From contig NZ_RZGQ01000015.1 of NCBI RefSeq assembly GCF_003989735.1, forward strand, positions 1-34,497: a stretch of DNA of 34,497 nt, written 5' to 3'. Position 1 is the stretch's first letter. Each line of letters starts with the position of its first letter. This document shows positions 15,542 through 23,528 of this stretch, in pieces. The notes beneath the pieces are model-generated. The model did not search any database, had not been told where the DNA came from, and saw nothing but the letters and a program-made list of their open reading frames with translations. The stretch comes from Legionella sp. km772 (lineage in GTDB: Bacteria; Pseudomonadota; Gammaproteobacteria; Legionellales; Legionellaceae). The position numbers and the translations under genes are program-made.

Positions 15542-18358
15542 TTATTGGCATGCTTCGCAATCAGGGTCAATTATCGAGCATACTTTTGGCTCAGCATTAA
15601 TTTTTACGGCATTCAATGCCCCATCAGTTACAGTAGATTTCTCGGCATTACTTGCTCCTACACTACGGAGATAATAAGTGGTTTTTAAGCCACGTAGCCA
15701 AGCATGCATATAAATATCATGCAACTTCTTACCAGAAGGTTGAGCCATGTAGATATTTAATGATTGGGCTTGGTCAATCCATTTTTGTCGTCTTGAGGCT
15801 GCCTCGACAAGCCACATTGCATCGATTTCAAAACAGGTCGCGTAACGTTGCTTTAACTCAGCCGGAATACGACTAATGGGTTGTACACTGCCATTAAAAT
15901 ACTTCAGGTCATTTACCATGACTTCATCCCATAGATTTAGCTCTTTTAACTCTCGGACAAGGTAGTCATTCACGACAGTAAACTCGCCTGATAGGTTCGA
16001 TTTTACGTATAAATTTTGGTAAGTAGGTTCAATAGATTGCGATACACCACAAATATTAGAAATAGTGGCTGTTGGCGCAATCGCCATCACATTAGAGTTA
16101 CGCATTCCTTGAGTGCGTACTTTAACACGCAATTGTTCCCAATCTAGACGTTGTGAGCGATCTTGTTCTAAATATTGATTACGTGCTTGTTGTAATAAGT
16201 TAATTGAATCAATCGGTAATATACCTTTACTCCATAAAGAACCTTCATACGTAGAGTAGCTGCCCCGTTCTTTAGCTAAATCACAAGACGCTTCAATGGC
16301 ATAATAACTAATTAATTCCATTGATAAATCAGCAAATTCAACAGCCTCTTTAGACGCATAGTTAATTTTTAATTGATATAAAGCATCTTGGAAGCCCATT
16401 AAACCTAAACCGATAGGGCGGTGTTTTAAGTTCGAGTTACGTGCTTGTGGAACAGAGTAATAGTTAATATCAATTACGTTATCTAACATACGAATAGCAG
16501 TAGTAATAGTCCGTTTTAGTTTTTCGCGGTCTAAAACGCCATTCACAATGTGAGCAGGTAAGTTAACACTTCCTAAGTTACAGACGGCGATTTCATCTTC
16601 AGACGTATTTAAAGTGATTTCAGTACATAAATTAGAGCTATGGACTACGCCGGTATGTTGCTGGGGTGATCGCAAGTTACAAGGATCTTTGAATGTCATC
16701 CAAGGGTGACCTGTTTCGAATAACATGGATAGCATTCTACGCCATAGTTTTACTGCAGAAACTGTTTTAGCAGTAAGAAGACCCTGACGGCTTTTTTCTT
16801 CGTAACCGACATAAAGCGATTCAAAAGCTTTACCGTATTGATCATGTAAACCAGGAACCTCATCAGGGGAGAATAAAGTCCATTCACCATCTTCATTAAC
16901 TCGCTTCATGAATAAATCAGGGATCCATAATGCGGTATTCATATCATGCGTACGTCGGCGATCATCACCGGTGTTTTTTCTTAACTCAAGAAACTCCTCA
17001 ACATCACGGTGCCAGCATTCGAGATAAGCACACACTGCTCCTTTACGTTTACCCCCTTGGTTTACTGCTACAGCAGTTGCGTCTGCTACGTTTAAGAAGG
17101 GCACAACACCTTGAGATTTACCATTAGTGCCTTTAATGTGAGCACCCATGGCGCGCACAGGTGTCCAGTCATTACCTAAACCCCCTGCAAATTTAGAAAG
17201 TAGAGCATTATCTTTAATGGCACTATAAATTCCATCTAAATGATCGGGGACGGTAGTTAGATAACAACTTGATAACTGAGGGCGTGTAGTTCCTGAGTTG
17301 AATAAAGTGGGTGTTGATGACATATAATCGAAAGAAGAAAGTAATTGATAAAACTCAATTGCCTTTTCATCTTTATTTTTTTCACGTAAGGCAAGACCCA
17401 TAGCGACACGCATAAAGAATGCTTGAGGTAGCTCATAACGAGTGCCTTTTTCATGAATAAAATAGCGATCATAGAGCGTTTGTAAACTTAAATAATTAAA
17501 CTGCATATCGCGTTGAGGCAATAATGCTTTACCTAATTTGTCTAAGTCAAACTCCGCCATTTTATGTTCGAGCATTCCTTGGGCAATCCCTTTCTCAATA
17601 TAGAGCTTAAAGTAAGAGGGATAAAGGGTGCTCATTTCATCAAAGGTAGCAGCCGTTTGGATATTAAGTTTAGTTAAGGCTTCCATACGCATCGTATCTA
17701 ATAATAAGCGAGCGCTTACATAAGTGTAATTGGGTTCTTTTTCTACCAAAGTACGAGCAGCCATAATTAAGGCTTTATGCACATCTTCAAATTTAGCGTG
17801 ATTATATAAATTTCGTAGCGCATCTTTAATGACAGGCTCTCCAGTAACATGTTCTAAATCACGGCATGCTTCAGCTACGATAGTATTGACGCGTTCCATG
17901 TCTAAAGGCTCTAAATCGCCATTAGGCATAGTTATTAATAAAACTTTGCTGTCAGTGGGTTGTTGCTTTAATTCTTTTTGACGTGCTTTACGATGCTCTT
18001 CACGGTATAAAACGTAAGCGCGTGCAATCTTATAATGACTACTACGCATTAAGGCCAATTCGACTTGGTCTTGAATATCTTCGATATGAATAGCACCACC
18101 GCTAGGGAGGCGACGTTTAAACGCTTGAGTAACCTGACGAGTTAACTCTTCAATTTGTTGATGGATACGATCCGAACTTGGTGCCGTACCACCTTCGTCA
18201 GCGATAAAGGCTTTAGTAATAGCGATTTTGATTTTAGTGTCATCATAATTCACCACTTTACCATTACGTTTGATCGTTTTGAGTAAACCAGGAGCATTAG
18301 CATCCAACTCTAATTGACTTGTTTGCGGACTATTTACTGGCTCATGAATTTCAGACAT
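15542..18358 (-). CDS. nrdA: Ribonucleotide reductase class Ia, large subunit, two ATP-cones
   Basis: NrdA reduces ribonucleoside diphosphates and carries the allosteric sites. At 938 residues it is well over the 761 of E. coli because two ATP-cone domains are stacked at the N-terminus: residues about 25-120 (KTIKRNGKVVNYDDTKIKIA) and about 140-235 (MPNGDLEPLDMERVNTIV). The catalytic barrel shows the redox Cys in LSSCYLTT (about 363) and the thiyl-radical Cys in AVCNLGSVNL (about 593), and the tail ends with the CEAC thiol pair. Two-cone NrdA is known in Pseudomonas; the cones switch activity with ATP/dATP. The upstream region has candidate NrdR and DnaA sites. Confidence 0.97.
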   Translation of the reverse strand: MSEIHEPVNSPQTSQLELDANAPGLLKTIKRNGKVVNYDDTKIKIAITKAFIADEGGTAPSSDRIHQQIEELTRQVTQAFKRRLPSGGAIHIEDIQDQVELALMRSSHYKIARAYVLYREEHRKARQKELKQQPTDSKVLLITMPNGDLEPLDMERVNTIVAEACRDLEHVTGEPVIKDALRNLYNHAKFEDVHKALIMAARTLVEKEPNYTYVSARLLLDTMRMEALTKLNIQTAATFDEMSTLYPSYFKLYIEKGIAQGMLEHKMAEFDLDKLGKALLPQRDMQFNYLSLQTLYDRYFIHEKGTRYELPQAFFMRVAMGLALREKNKDEKAIEFYQLLSSFDYMSSTPTLFNSGTTRPQLSSCYLTTVPDHLDGIYSAIKDNALLSKFAGGLGNDWTPVRAMGAHIKGTNGKSQGVVPFLNVADATAVAVNQGGKRKGAVCAYLECWHRDVEEFLELRKNTGDDRRRTHDMNTALWIPDLFMKRVNEDGEWTLFSPDEVPGLHDQYGKAFESLYVGYEEKSRQGLLTAKTVSAVKLWRRMLSMLFETGHPWMTFKDPCNLRSPQQHTGVVHSSNLCTEITLNTSEDEIAVCNLGSVNLPAHIVNGVLDREKLKRTITTAIRMLDNVIDINYYSVPQARNSNLKHRPIGLGLMGFQDALYQLKINYASKEAVEFADLSMELISYYAIEASCDLAKERGSYSTYEGSLWSKGILPIDSINLLQQARNQYLEQDRSQRLDWEQLRVKVRTQGMRNSNVMAIAPTATISNICGVSQSIEPTYQNLYVKSNLSGEFTVVNDYLVRELKELNLWDEVMVNDLKYFNGSVQPISRIPAELKQRYATCFEIDAMWLVEAASRRQKWIDQAQSLNIYMAQPSGKKLHDIYMHAWLRGLKTTYYLRSVGASNAEKSTVTDGALNAVKINAEPKVCSIIDPDCEACQ

Positions 18359-18417
18359 GTTTTCCCCACTGAGATTGTTCGGTGTAACAGAGAAAAAAGC
18401 GTTACCTGTTACATTTT

Positions 18418-18423
18418 ATTATA
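18418..18423 (-). promoter_or_regulatory. Candidate -10 element of the nrdAB promoter
   Basis: On the minus strand this reads TATAAT, 60 bp before the nrdA ATG. The -35 position would fall near 18441-18446 (GGGTTT, weak), which touches the first NrdR-like box. Confidence 0.5.
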
Positions 18424-18442
18424 GTTTATTATCGCGTACCAA

Positions 18443-18458
18443 ACCCAATATATAGTGA
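18443..18458. promoter_or_regulatory. NrdR box, promoter-proximal
   Basis: ACCCAATATATAGTGA agrees with the NrdR consensus acaCwAtATaTwGtgt at all of the strongly conserved positions. It overlaps the expected -35 region of nrdA, where bound NrdR would repress. Confidence 0.75.
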
Positions 18459-18473
18459 TTTTAACTCGAAAGC

Positions 18474-18489
18474 AATCTACATAATGTGT
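18474..18489. promoter_or_regulatory. NrdR box, distal
   Basis: AATCTACATAATGTGT matches 12 of 16 positions of the NrdR consensus. It begins exactly 31 bp from the start of the proximal box. NrdR sites usually come in pairs about 31-32 bp apart (three helical turns), so the spacing supports a weak match. Confidence 0.65.
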
Positions 18490-18515
18490 TTTTTGCTTTC
18501 CTTCTGAGGATATGC

Positions 18516-18524
18516 TGTGGATAA
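18516..18524 (-). promoter_or_regulatory. DnaA box upstream of nrdAB (perfect)
   Basis: TGTGGATAA on the plus strand is the exact complement of the DnaA box TTATCCACA. It lies about 95 bp upstream of the nrdA -10. DnaA is known to bind upstream of nrdA in E. coli and tune expression to the cell cycle. Confidence 0.6.
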
Positions 18525-18589
18525 CTTGTTAGTTATCCTGGGATAAAAAAATAGGGATTTTAATAAGTCATTATTTTCAGCCAAAATAT

Positions 18590-18598
18590 TTATTCACA
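18590..18598 (+). promoter_or_regulatory. Second DnaA box upstream of nrdAB
   Basis: TTATTCACA fits the DnaA consensus TTATNCACA. It lies 74 bp from the first box in the opposite orientation. Confidence 0.5.
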
Positions 18599-18725
18599 GC
18601 CGTAAAATTAACTTTTTAAGGCCTATTTCTTAATTAAAAAACTTGCTTTAGGAGGCAATTTTTGCTTCAGGGTGTGATGGCTATTTAATGCGAGCTGCAT
18701 TTAGTCATAGCGGGTAGAAACTAAT

Positions 18726-19502
18726 TTAATTCTTTTTAACTACAATGGCATCACTGACATTCGAAAAGCCATGAACATTTAGCTGGAAGGATTTGATATG
18801 AGCATATAATTGACTCGAGCTGCCACCATCTAAATTAATAGCATCCGTACAATTTAGCGGTGGGGCTTTTAATAAGCGTGCTAATTCCTCGGTAGTCATA
18901 GCGGCATTAGTAGAAACTACAATAATTACTTTTCCATCGCTTGTGATACCCAGGGCGGATCTATCGGCAATGCCTTGTTTTAAGGAGGGAACCCTTCCTC
19001 TAATCAATAAACGTGGGCCACTTTGAATGGCAAAATCAATTTGTTCATCTTGATAAAAATGTTTGGGGTTGGAAATATAGGGCTTATTATTTTTGACATA
19101 AAAAACACCCCACCAGCTAATTCCTTTTAAAGGGTTTTTTAATTTTTTGTTGGTAATGCGTAAACCTAGAGGTTTGAAATCAGGGTCAAAGAAACCACCA
19201 TTTACACTTAATAAGGCTTTGCTGTGTTGCGCAAATTGATCCGCAGAAGCATTTTTCATGTTCAAGCTCTTTGCGGTGACCAAGGCTAATTTGTTTTTAC
19301 TTAGATCAATACGAAAGGCATATATATGCGACCAAGGAGTTAAAATGCCACCCTCTAAATCTTGGTATTCGATACCTGAAGTTAGTTTCTGCCAGTTTTC
19401 AGAGCAATAAGCGCTTTGTGAAAGCATAAAGCAAAGAAACAAAAAAATAATTCTTAAAAAATACATAGTGTTTTTCGGATTAACCTTGGTTTGAAAAGAC
19501 AT
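18726..19502 (-). CDS. Exported phosphodiester glycosidase-family protein (NAGPA/DUF2233 domain)
   Basis: This 258-residue protein has an N-terminal signal peptide (residues 1-33, core MYFLRIIFLFLCFML, cleavage near SAYC-SE) and one NAGPA-type domain. Its hallmark strands are VNGGFFD (100-106), QSGPRLL (160-166), DRSALGI and INLDGGSSSQ (222-231). The domain is named for the eukaryotic enzyme that uncovers mannose-6-phosphate; bacterial members act outside the cytoplasm on exopolysaccharide or cell-wall sugars. The substrate here is unknown. I kept ATG 19502 because AAGGA lies 9 bases upstream, whereas Met13 has no site. It is divergent from pmbA with 45 bp between starts. Confidence 0.85.
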   Translation of the reverse strand: MSFQTKVNPKNTMYFLRIIFLFLCFMLSQSAYCSENWQKLTSGIEYQDLEGGILTPWSHIYAFRIDLSKNKLALVTAKSLNMKNASADQFAQHSKALLSVNGGFFDPDFKPLGLRITNKKLKNPLKGISWWGVFYVKNNKPYISNPKHFYQDEQIDFAIQSGPRLLIRGRVPSLKQGIADRSALGITSDGKVIIVVSTNAAMTTEELARLLKAPPLNCTDAINLDGGSSSQLYAHIKSFQLNVHGFSNVSDAIVVKKN

Positions 19503-19547
19503 GTTATTGTATCCTTATTATATCATTCAACACCATGGAATCTTTAT

Positions 19548-20906
19548 ATGCAAATAAAATCGCAACATAACAACAGTGATGTGCAGAAGTCAACAGCTGA
19601 ATTAACCCAATTAATGAATGATGTGCTTGAGTTGGCCCAAAAAGAAGGGGCTACTAATGCTGCAGTGGCGGTAAACAATGATCGAGGCTTTTCCGTCGAT
19701 GTACGCATGGGGCAGGTTGAAACCGTTGCTTTTAGTGAAGATAAAGGGGTGGGGCTAACCGTTTATATTGGCCAACGTAAAGGCAGCGCAAGCAGCACCG
19801 ATACCTCAAATGATGCCATTAGAGCCATGGTGAAGGCTGCATGTGATATTGCTAAAGTAAGTGCTGAAGATCCCTGTTTTGGATTGGCTGATAAAGAATT
19901 AATGACTAAAGATCATTTAGATTTAAATTTATTCCATGCTTGGGATGTTAAACCCCAAGAAGCTATAGAAATGGCACTTGAATGCGAAAAGCATGCCTTA
20001 TCTATTGATAAACGTATTACAAATTCAGATGGTGTAAGTGTTTCAACCTATGAATCTCATCATGGTTATGCCAATACTTATGGTGGTCAAGGTTTTCTCA
20101 ATAGCACTCGCCATAGTTTAAGTTGCTCATTAATCGCTGCTGAGGGTGACGAGATGCAACGAGATTATGATTATACTACCGTAAGAAATGCTAAGGATTT
20201 AATTCGTCCAGAGATCATTGCGCGAAATGCAGCAGAACGAGCCTTAAGTCGTTTAAATGCCCAGCAACTTGCAACGCAAACAACGCCGGTAATTTTTTCT
20301 TCACGGATTTCTAGTGGGCTGTTAGCCAGTTTTATAGGTGCGATAAGTGGTTCAAATTTGTATAGAAAAAATTCTTTTTTATTAGATTCTATAGGCCAAC
20401 AATTATTTCCTGATTTTGTACGAATTTATGAACAGCCGCATTTACTGGGGGCCTTAGGTAGCTCTCCTTTTGATAGTGAGGGTGTGCCTACGCGTGCCAA
20501 TGTTCTTGTCGATAAAGGACGTTTGCTCCAATACGTGCTCGGTAGTTACTCGGCTCGTAAAATGGGGTTAAAAACCACTGCTAATAGTGATGGGGTACAT
20601 AATTTAACCATTGATGCCAATGCGGGCGATTTAAATGATCTGCTAAAGAAGATGGATAAGGGCTTCCTGGTCACTGAATTAATGGGGCAGGGCGTAAATG
20701 GAATAACAGGGGATTATTCTCGCGGGGCAAGTGGATATTGGGTAGAAAATGGGCAAATTCAATATCCCGTGGATGAGGTGACCATTGCCGGAAATTTAAA
20801 AGAAATGTTTAAAATGATCCTTGCAGTAGGAAATGATATTAATTCTAATATTGCTACACGCTGCGGCTCTATATTGATAGAGAAAATGATGGTTGCGGGA
20901 AAATAA
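19548..20906 (+). CDS. pmbA: TldD/PmbA-family protein PmbA (TldE)
   Basis: PmbA pairs with TldD in a cytoplasmic metalloprotease that matures or degrades small peptides such as microcins and the CcdA antitoxin. The 452 residues cover the family: NAAVAVNNDRGFSVDVRMG near the start, GLTVYIGQRKGSASSTD, the domain II stretch RSSPFDSEG-like (GSSPFDSEGVPT) and a C-terminal GDYSRGASGYWVENG with GNLKEMFKMI. As in other PmbA proteins the HExxxH metal site is absent; TldD would supply it and is not in this window. I chose ATG 19548, which has GGAA 7 bases upstream; earlier non-ATG codons run into the neighbour's start. Confidence 0.93.
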   Translation: MQIKSQHNNSDVQKSTAELTQLMNDVLELAQKEGATNAAVAVNNDRGFSVDVRMGQVETVAFSEDKGVGLTVYIGQRKGSASSTDTSNDAIRAMVKAACDIAKVSAEDPCFGLADKELMTKDHLDLNLFHAWDVKPQEAIEMALECEKHALSIDKRITNSDGVSVSTYESHHGYANTYGGQGFLNSTRHSLSCSLIAAEGDEMQRDYDYTTVRNAKDLIRPEIIARNAAERALSRLNAQQLATQTTPVIFSSRISSGLLASFIGAISGSNLYRKNSFLLDSIGQQLFPDFVRIYEQPHLLGALGSSPFDSEGVPTRANVLVDKGRLLQYVLGSYSARKMGLKTTANSDGVHNLTIDANAGDLNDLLKKMDKGFLVTELMGQGVNGITGDYSRGASGYWVENGQIQYPVDEVTIAGNLKEMFKMILAVGNDINSNIATRCGSILIEKMMVAGK

Positions 20907-20923
20907 ATAAGAGTCATAACCAA

Positions 20924-20957
20924 AACGTAGCATTATTTTTTTTCTTAATGCTACGTT
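20924..20957. terminator. Strong hairpin after pmbA
   Basis: AACGTAGCATTA (20924-20935) pairs perfectly with TAATGCTACGTT (20946-20957), a 12-bp stem around a T-rich loop. It lies 17 bp after the pmbA stop and before tspO, so it probably ends pmbA transcription, although the T run is inside the loop. Confidence 0.65.
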
Positions 20958-21105
20958 AGTCTAGCCTCGGCATTTAAATATCATAATTGTTTTATGATAA
21001 CTCATCTCTAATTTTTTGATTAATCACTAAGTTTTAATGTGACTATGGCTATCTTTTACATAACTTGGGAAATTGATCCAAATAGGATAAGTTTAAGGAG
21101 GGATT

Positions 21106-21588
21106 TTGCGAATAAAAAACTATTTAGCTATTGCAGCATGGATAGTTGTTTTTCAAGGCCTAGGTTTTTTACTAGGATTTCTAACAAAAAATAACCTGCC
21201 ATTGTGGTATAACGGTCTAGTCAAATCAGGACTTACACCGCCCTCTATAGTTTTTTCCATTGTTTGGTCTTTGCTTTATATTTTTTTAGCTGTTGTAGGT
21301 TGGCGGATTTGGGAAAGACAAAAAAAACATCCTAATCACGAATCGAAAATAACATGGTATTTATATACAGTACAAATGATGGTTAATTGGCTGTGGACAC
21401 CGATTTTTTTCCAATTTCATTTAATCGGCTTAGGGTTAGGTTTTTTATTTTTATTAATCGGTTTAAATAGCTCTCTTATCTTTAAGCTCATGAAAAAACA
21501 TCCAATTGAGAGCCTTTGTTTTATTCCTTACCTTCTTTGGTTAGTTTTTGCTACTTATTTAAATGCTGTCATTTATTGGTGGAATTAG
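21106..21588 (+). CDS. tspO: TspO/MBR-family membrane protein, TTG start
   Basis: TspO proteins are five-helix membrane proteins that bind porphyrins and, in animals, cholesterol (mitochondrial translocator protein); bacterial roles include stress and tetrapyrrole handling. The 160 residues have the five hydrophobic helices and the family landmarks WYNGLVKSGLTPP, VWSLLYIFLAVVGWRIW, NWLWTPIFF and ATYLNAVIYWWN. There is no ATG near the N-terminus: the start is TTG at 21106, with the excellent ribosome site AAGGAGGG 3 bases before it. It stands alone, convergent with the following gene and separated from it by a palindromic repeat. Confidence 0.92.
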   Translation: MRIKNYLAIAAWIVVFQGLGFLLGFLTKNNLPLWYNGLVKSGLTPPSIVFSIVWSLLYIFLAVVGWRIWERQKKHPNHESKITWYLYTVQMMVNWLWTPIFFQFHLIGLGLGFLFLLIGLNSSLIFKLMKKHPIESLCFIPYLLWLVFATYLNAVIYWWN

Positions 21589-21671
21589 AGTTATCTGACC
21601 TTATATAATTCTAAAAAAAGACCACTATTTAACGCTTTTCAAAGTTAGAATGAGCACTTTAACCCCTCTGC

Positions 21672-21705
21672 TTAGGTTGGGTTTCAACAATGAGCCCCAA
21701 CCTAA
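21672..21705. repeat. Palindromic repeat TTAGGTTGGG...CCCAACCTAA
   Basis: Two perfect 10-bp arms flank a 14-base loop, between the converging tspO and 21717-23360 genes. The core TTGGG(T)...CCCAA recurs at 28348-28366 and 32532-32547, so this is one member of a dispersed family. It may also end transcription. Confidence 0.7.
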
Positions 21706-21716
21706 CTGATAGGTCA

Positions 21717-23360
21717 TTAGAGCCTACAGGAGGAAACCTCAGTTGCACTTAAATCAGGCCTTTCTTCTTCAGTGGGATGGGTGTCAAAAAATCTTGGGCC
21801 AGTTTTTTTAGTTTTAAAATCAACCAAATTAGAGGTTTTGTCATTTGTAGAGGGTAAAGTATTGTTTGTCGTTTCTGTATTGTTGCTTTGATCTGCTTGA
21901 ACTAACAATGACTTCTCCGTTGTTGATGGAGGCGCTAGGGCCTTTTTTCTAGGAAAAACGGTAGGCCAAGTAAATGCTACCGAAACAAATACTAAAATGA
22001 TCGGAGACAATACAGCCATAGTAATGGTTAATGCAAGTTTCTGTCCTAATGCTTCTCCGAGTGTTTCCCCAATATGAATTCCACTTCGAATTCCACCGGC
22101 TACAGAATAAGCAAAGGAGTCGCCTATTAACGCAAATAATTTGAGCATATTAATAAAGCCGTATTTTATTTTTTGTGCTTGTGTTGGGTTTTCCTCCGGT
22201 GCTTGGTAAATGGATGCGAATTTTTCTTTTAAATCAACATAGGTATTGGGGTTAAAAACCTTATATACTTGAGAAAAAGTATTGACCACCATGGTAGTCG
22301 AAGTACATATCAGCGCAATAAAATGTGCTAACAAAGAGTTGGAGTCTCCACCTAAGGCTCCAAAAAGTTTATTGACTCCTGATACTGTGGTGAACCAAGT
22401 TAGTGTGGCATAAACAGATAAAAAGAGTGTGCTTACCGTACCTAATAACACACACCGTAAAAGGCCATAGGGCTTATTATAGGCTTCAATAAAAAGATTT
22501 TTAAATTTGGTATAGTTTTCGCGTATCCCCACTGCTTGAAATGAATAAAAAGAGATGGCTGCAATTAAAGATAAGCCAATCGTACCTGCCAAAACAAGAG
22601 GATTAGAGACAAGCATCCCTACGCCTAAAAAGCTTAAAAGCCCCACAAGACCGGCATAGCCAGAAATTCCAGCCGAAATACAAGCCAATAAAGTCACAAT
22701 ACCAAAAAATAACTTCTGGCCTTTATCTAATAAGGTTTTTTCTTTTATATTTTCTTCTAAAGTCTTAAACGTTTTTTGTTTGGTAGGCTGAAAGCCCGCA
22801 CTATCCAGCATAGCTTTGCCACGACTTAGCAAGCAAACTACTCCATTACACCCTGAGAGTAGTGTTGCTAAGGCTAAGCTGATGCCAAAGGGAGCTCCAA
22901 CAGTACTTAATAATCCAAGACAAAATACCATACAAAGCGCCATGGAAGTGAGAACTTTGCCCGCGACTAGTGGTACCCCTTTTATCAGCCTATTTCTATT
23001 TTGTTCAGGAGTTCTTGCAAATTCTAAGCCTTCGCTAGAGTAATGCGCAATTTGCAATACTTCTTGCTTCGCTAATCTTTTCCCACCTGCTAGTATTTCT
23101 CCCCACTTAAAGGTAAAAAAACTCCAAAAATAGTGAGTAAACGGACGTTCTAGCAGATCAGTAATCCGTAGATCACCATTTAAAATGGCCTGCTCCACTT
23201 TTTGAGACTCGTCTTCCGTAAATTGATATTGCTTGAAAGATGCAATAAACCAATCTTTTTGAGTACGCCATTTCCTCTTTAAAACCATAAGTACTTCAGG
23301 GTGTTGATAATCAGCGTAATCAATTTTATTCTTATCTAATAAACTTACTAACTTTTTCAT
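21717..23360 (-). CDS. Large hypothetical polytopic membrane protein, acidic C-terminus
   Basis: I do not recognise a family for these 547 residues. Residues 1-125 are soluble and charged (KRKWRTQKDWFIASFKQYQF). About residues 126-480 contain some eight to ten hydrophobic segments rich in Gly, Ala, Leu and Ser. The last 65 residues are a polar, Asn/Thr-rich tail ending HPTEEERPDLSATEVSSCRL. The EEE about 15 residues from the C-terminus resembles the E-block of Legionella Dot/Icm substrates, and polytopic substrates are known there; neither proves secretion. The start has AAAGGA 10 bases upstream. It is divergent from uhpC across 168 bp of A/T-rich DNA. Confidence 0.65.
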   Translation of the reverse strand: MKKLVSLLDKNKIDYADYQHPEVLMVLKRKWRTQKDWFIASFKQYQFTEDESQKVEQAILNGDLRITDLLERPFTHYFWSFFTFKWGEILAGGKRLAKQEVLQIAHYSSEGLEFARTPEQNRNRLIKGVPLVAGKVLTSMALCMVFCLGLLSTVGAPFGISLALATLLSGCNGVVCLLSRGKAMLDSAGFQPTKQKTFKTLEENIKEKTLLDKGQKLFFGIVTLLACISAGISGYAGLVGLLSFLGVGMLVSNPLVLAGTIGLSLIAAISFYSFQAVGIRENYTKFKNLFIEAYNKPYGLLRCVLLGTVSTLFLSVYATLTWFTTVSGVNKLFGALGGDSNSLLAHFIALICTSTTMVVNTFSQVYKVFNPNTYVDLKEKFASIYQAPEENPTQAQKIKYGFINMLKLFALIGDSFAYSVAGGIRSGIHIGETLGEALGQKLALTITMAVLSPIILVFVSVAFTWPTVFPRKKALAPPSTTEKSLLVQADQSNNTETTNNTLPSTNDKTSNLVDFKTKKTGPRFFDTHPTEEERPDLSATEVSSCRL

Positions 23361-23528
23361 TACAATAAATCCTTTTCAATAGAAGCGTGTAGCTTATTTA
23401 TAATTTGATAATAATTCCATTAAATTTTTAATAAATGAGCAATCTATTGGCATTTTTTACTTAGAATGATTGACATAGCGGGCGAGTTACATTCTAATCT
23501 CTTTTTTTCATCATGATGATGGACTATC

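Larger units (their letters stand above)
18359..18725. other. 367-bp regulatory gap upstream of nrdA
   Basis: No gene is seen here. The right-hand neighbour (phosphodiester glycosidase) also runs leftward and ends at 18726, so this gap serves nrdAB. It holds a -10 element, two NrdR-like boxes and two DnaA-box matches, listed separately. The stretch 18600-18725 shows nothing recognisable. Confidence 0.8.

Noticed and set aside
15652-15876. Plus-strand open frames inside nrdA
   Set aside because: They lie wholly within conserved nrdA sequence and show no family or start signal.
23361-23528. PmrA-like box between the 21717-23360 gene and uhpC
   Set aside because: Only loose A/T-rich similarity (ATTAAATTTTTAATAAA); no two good half-sites.
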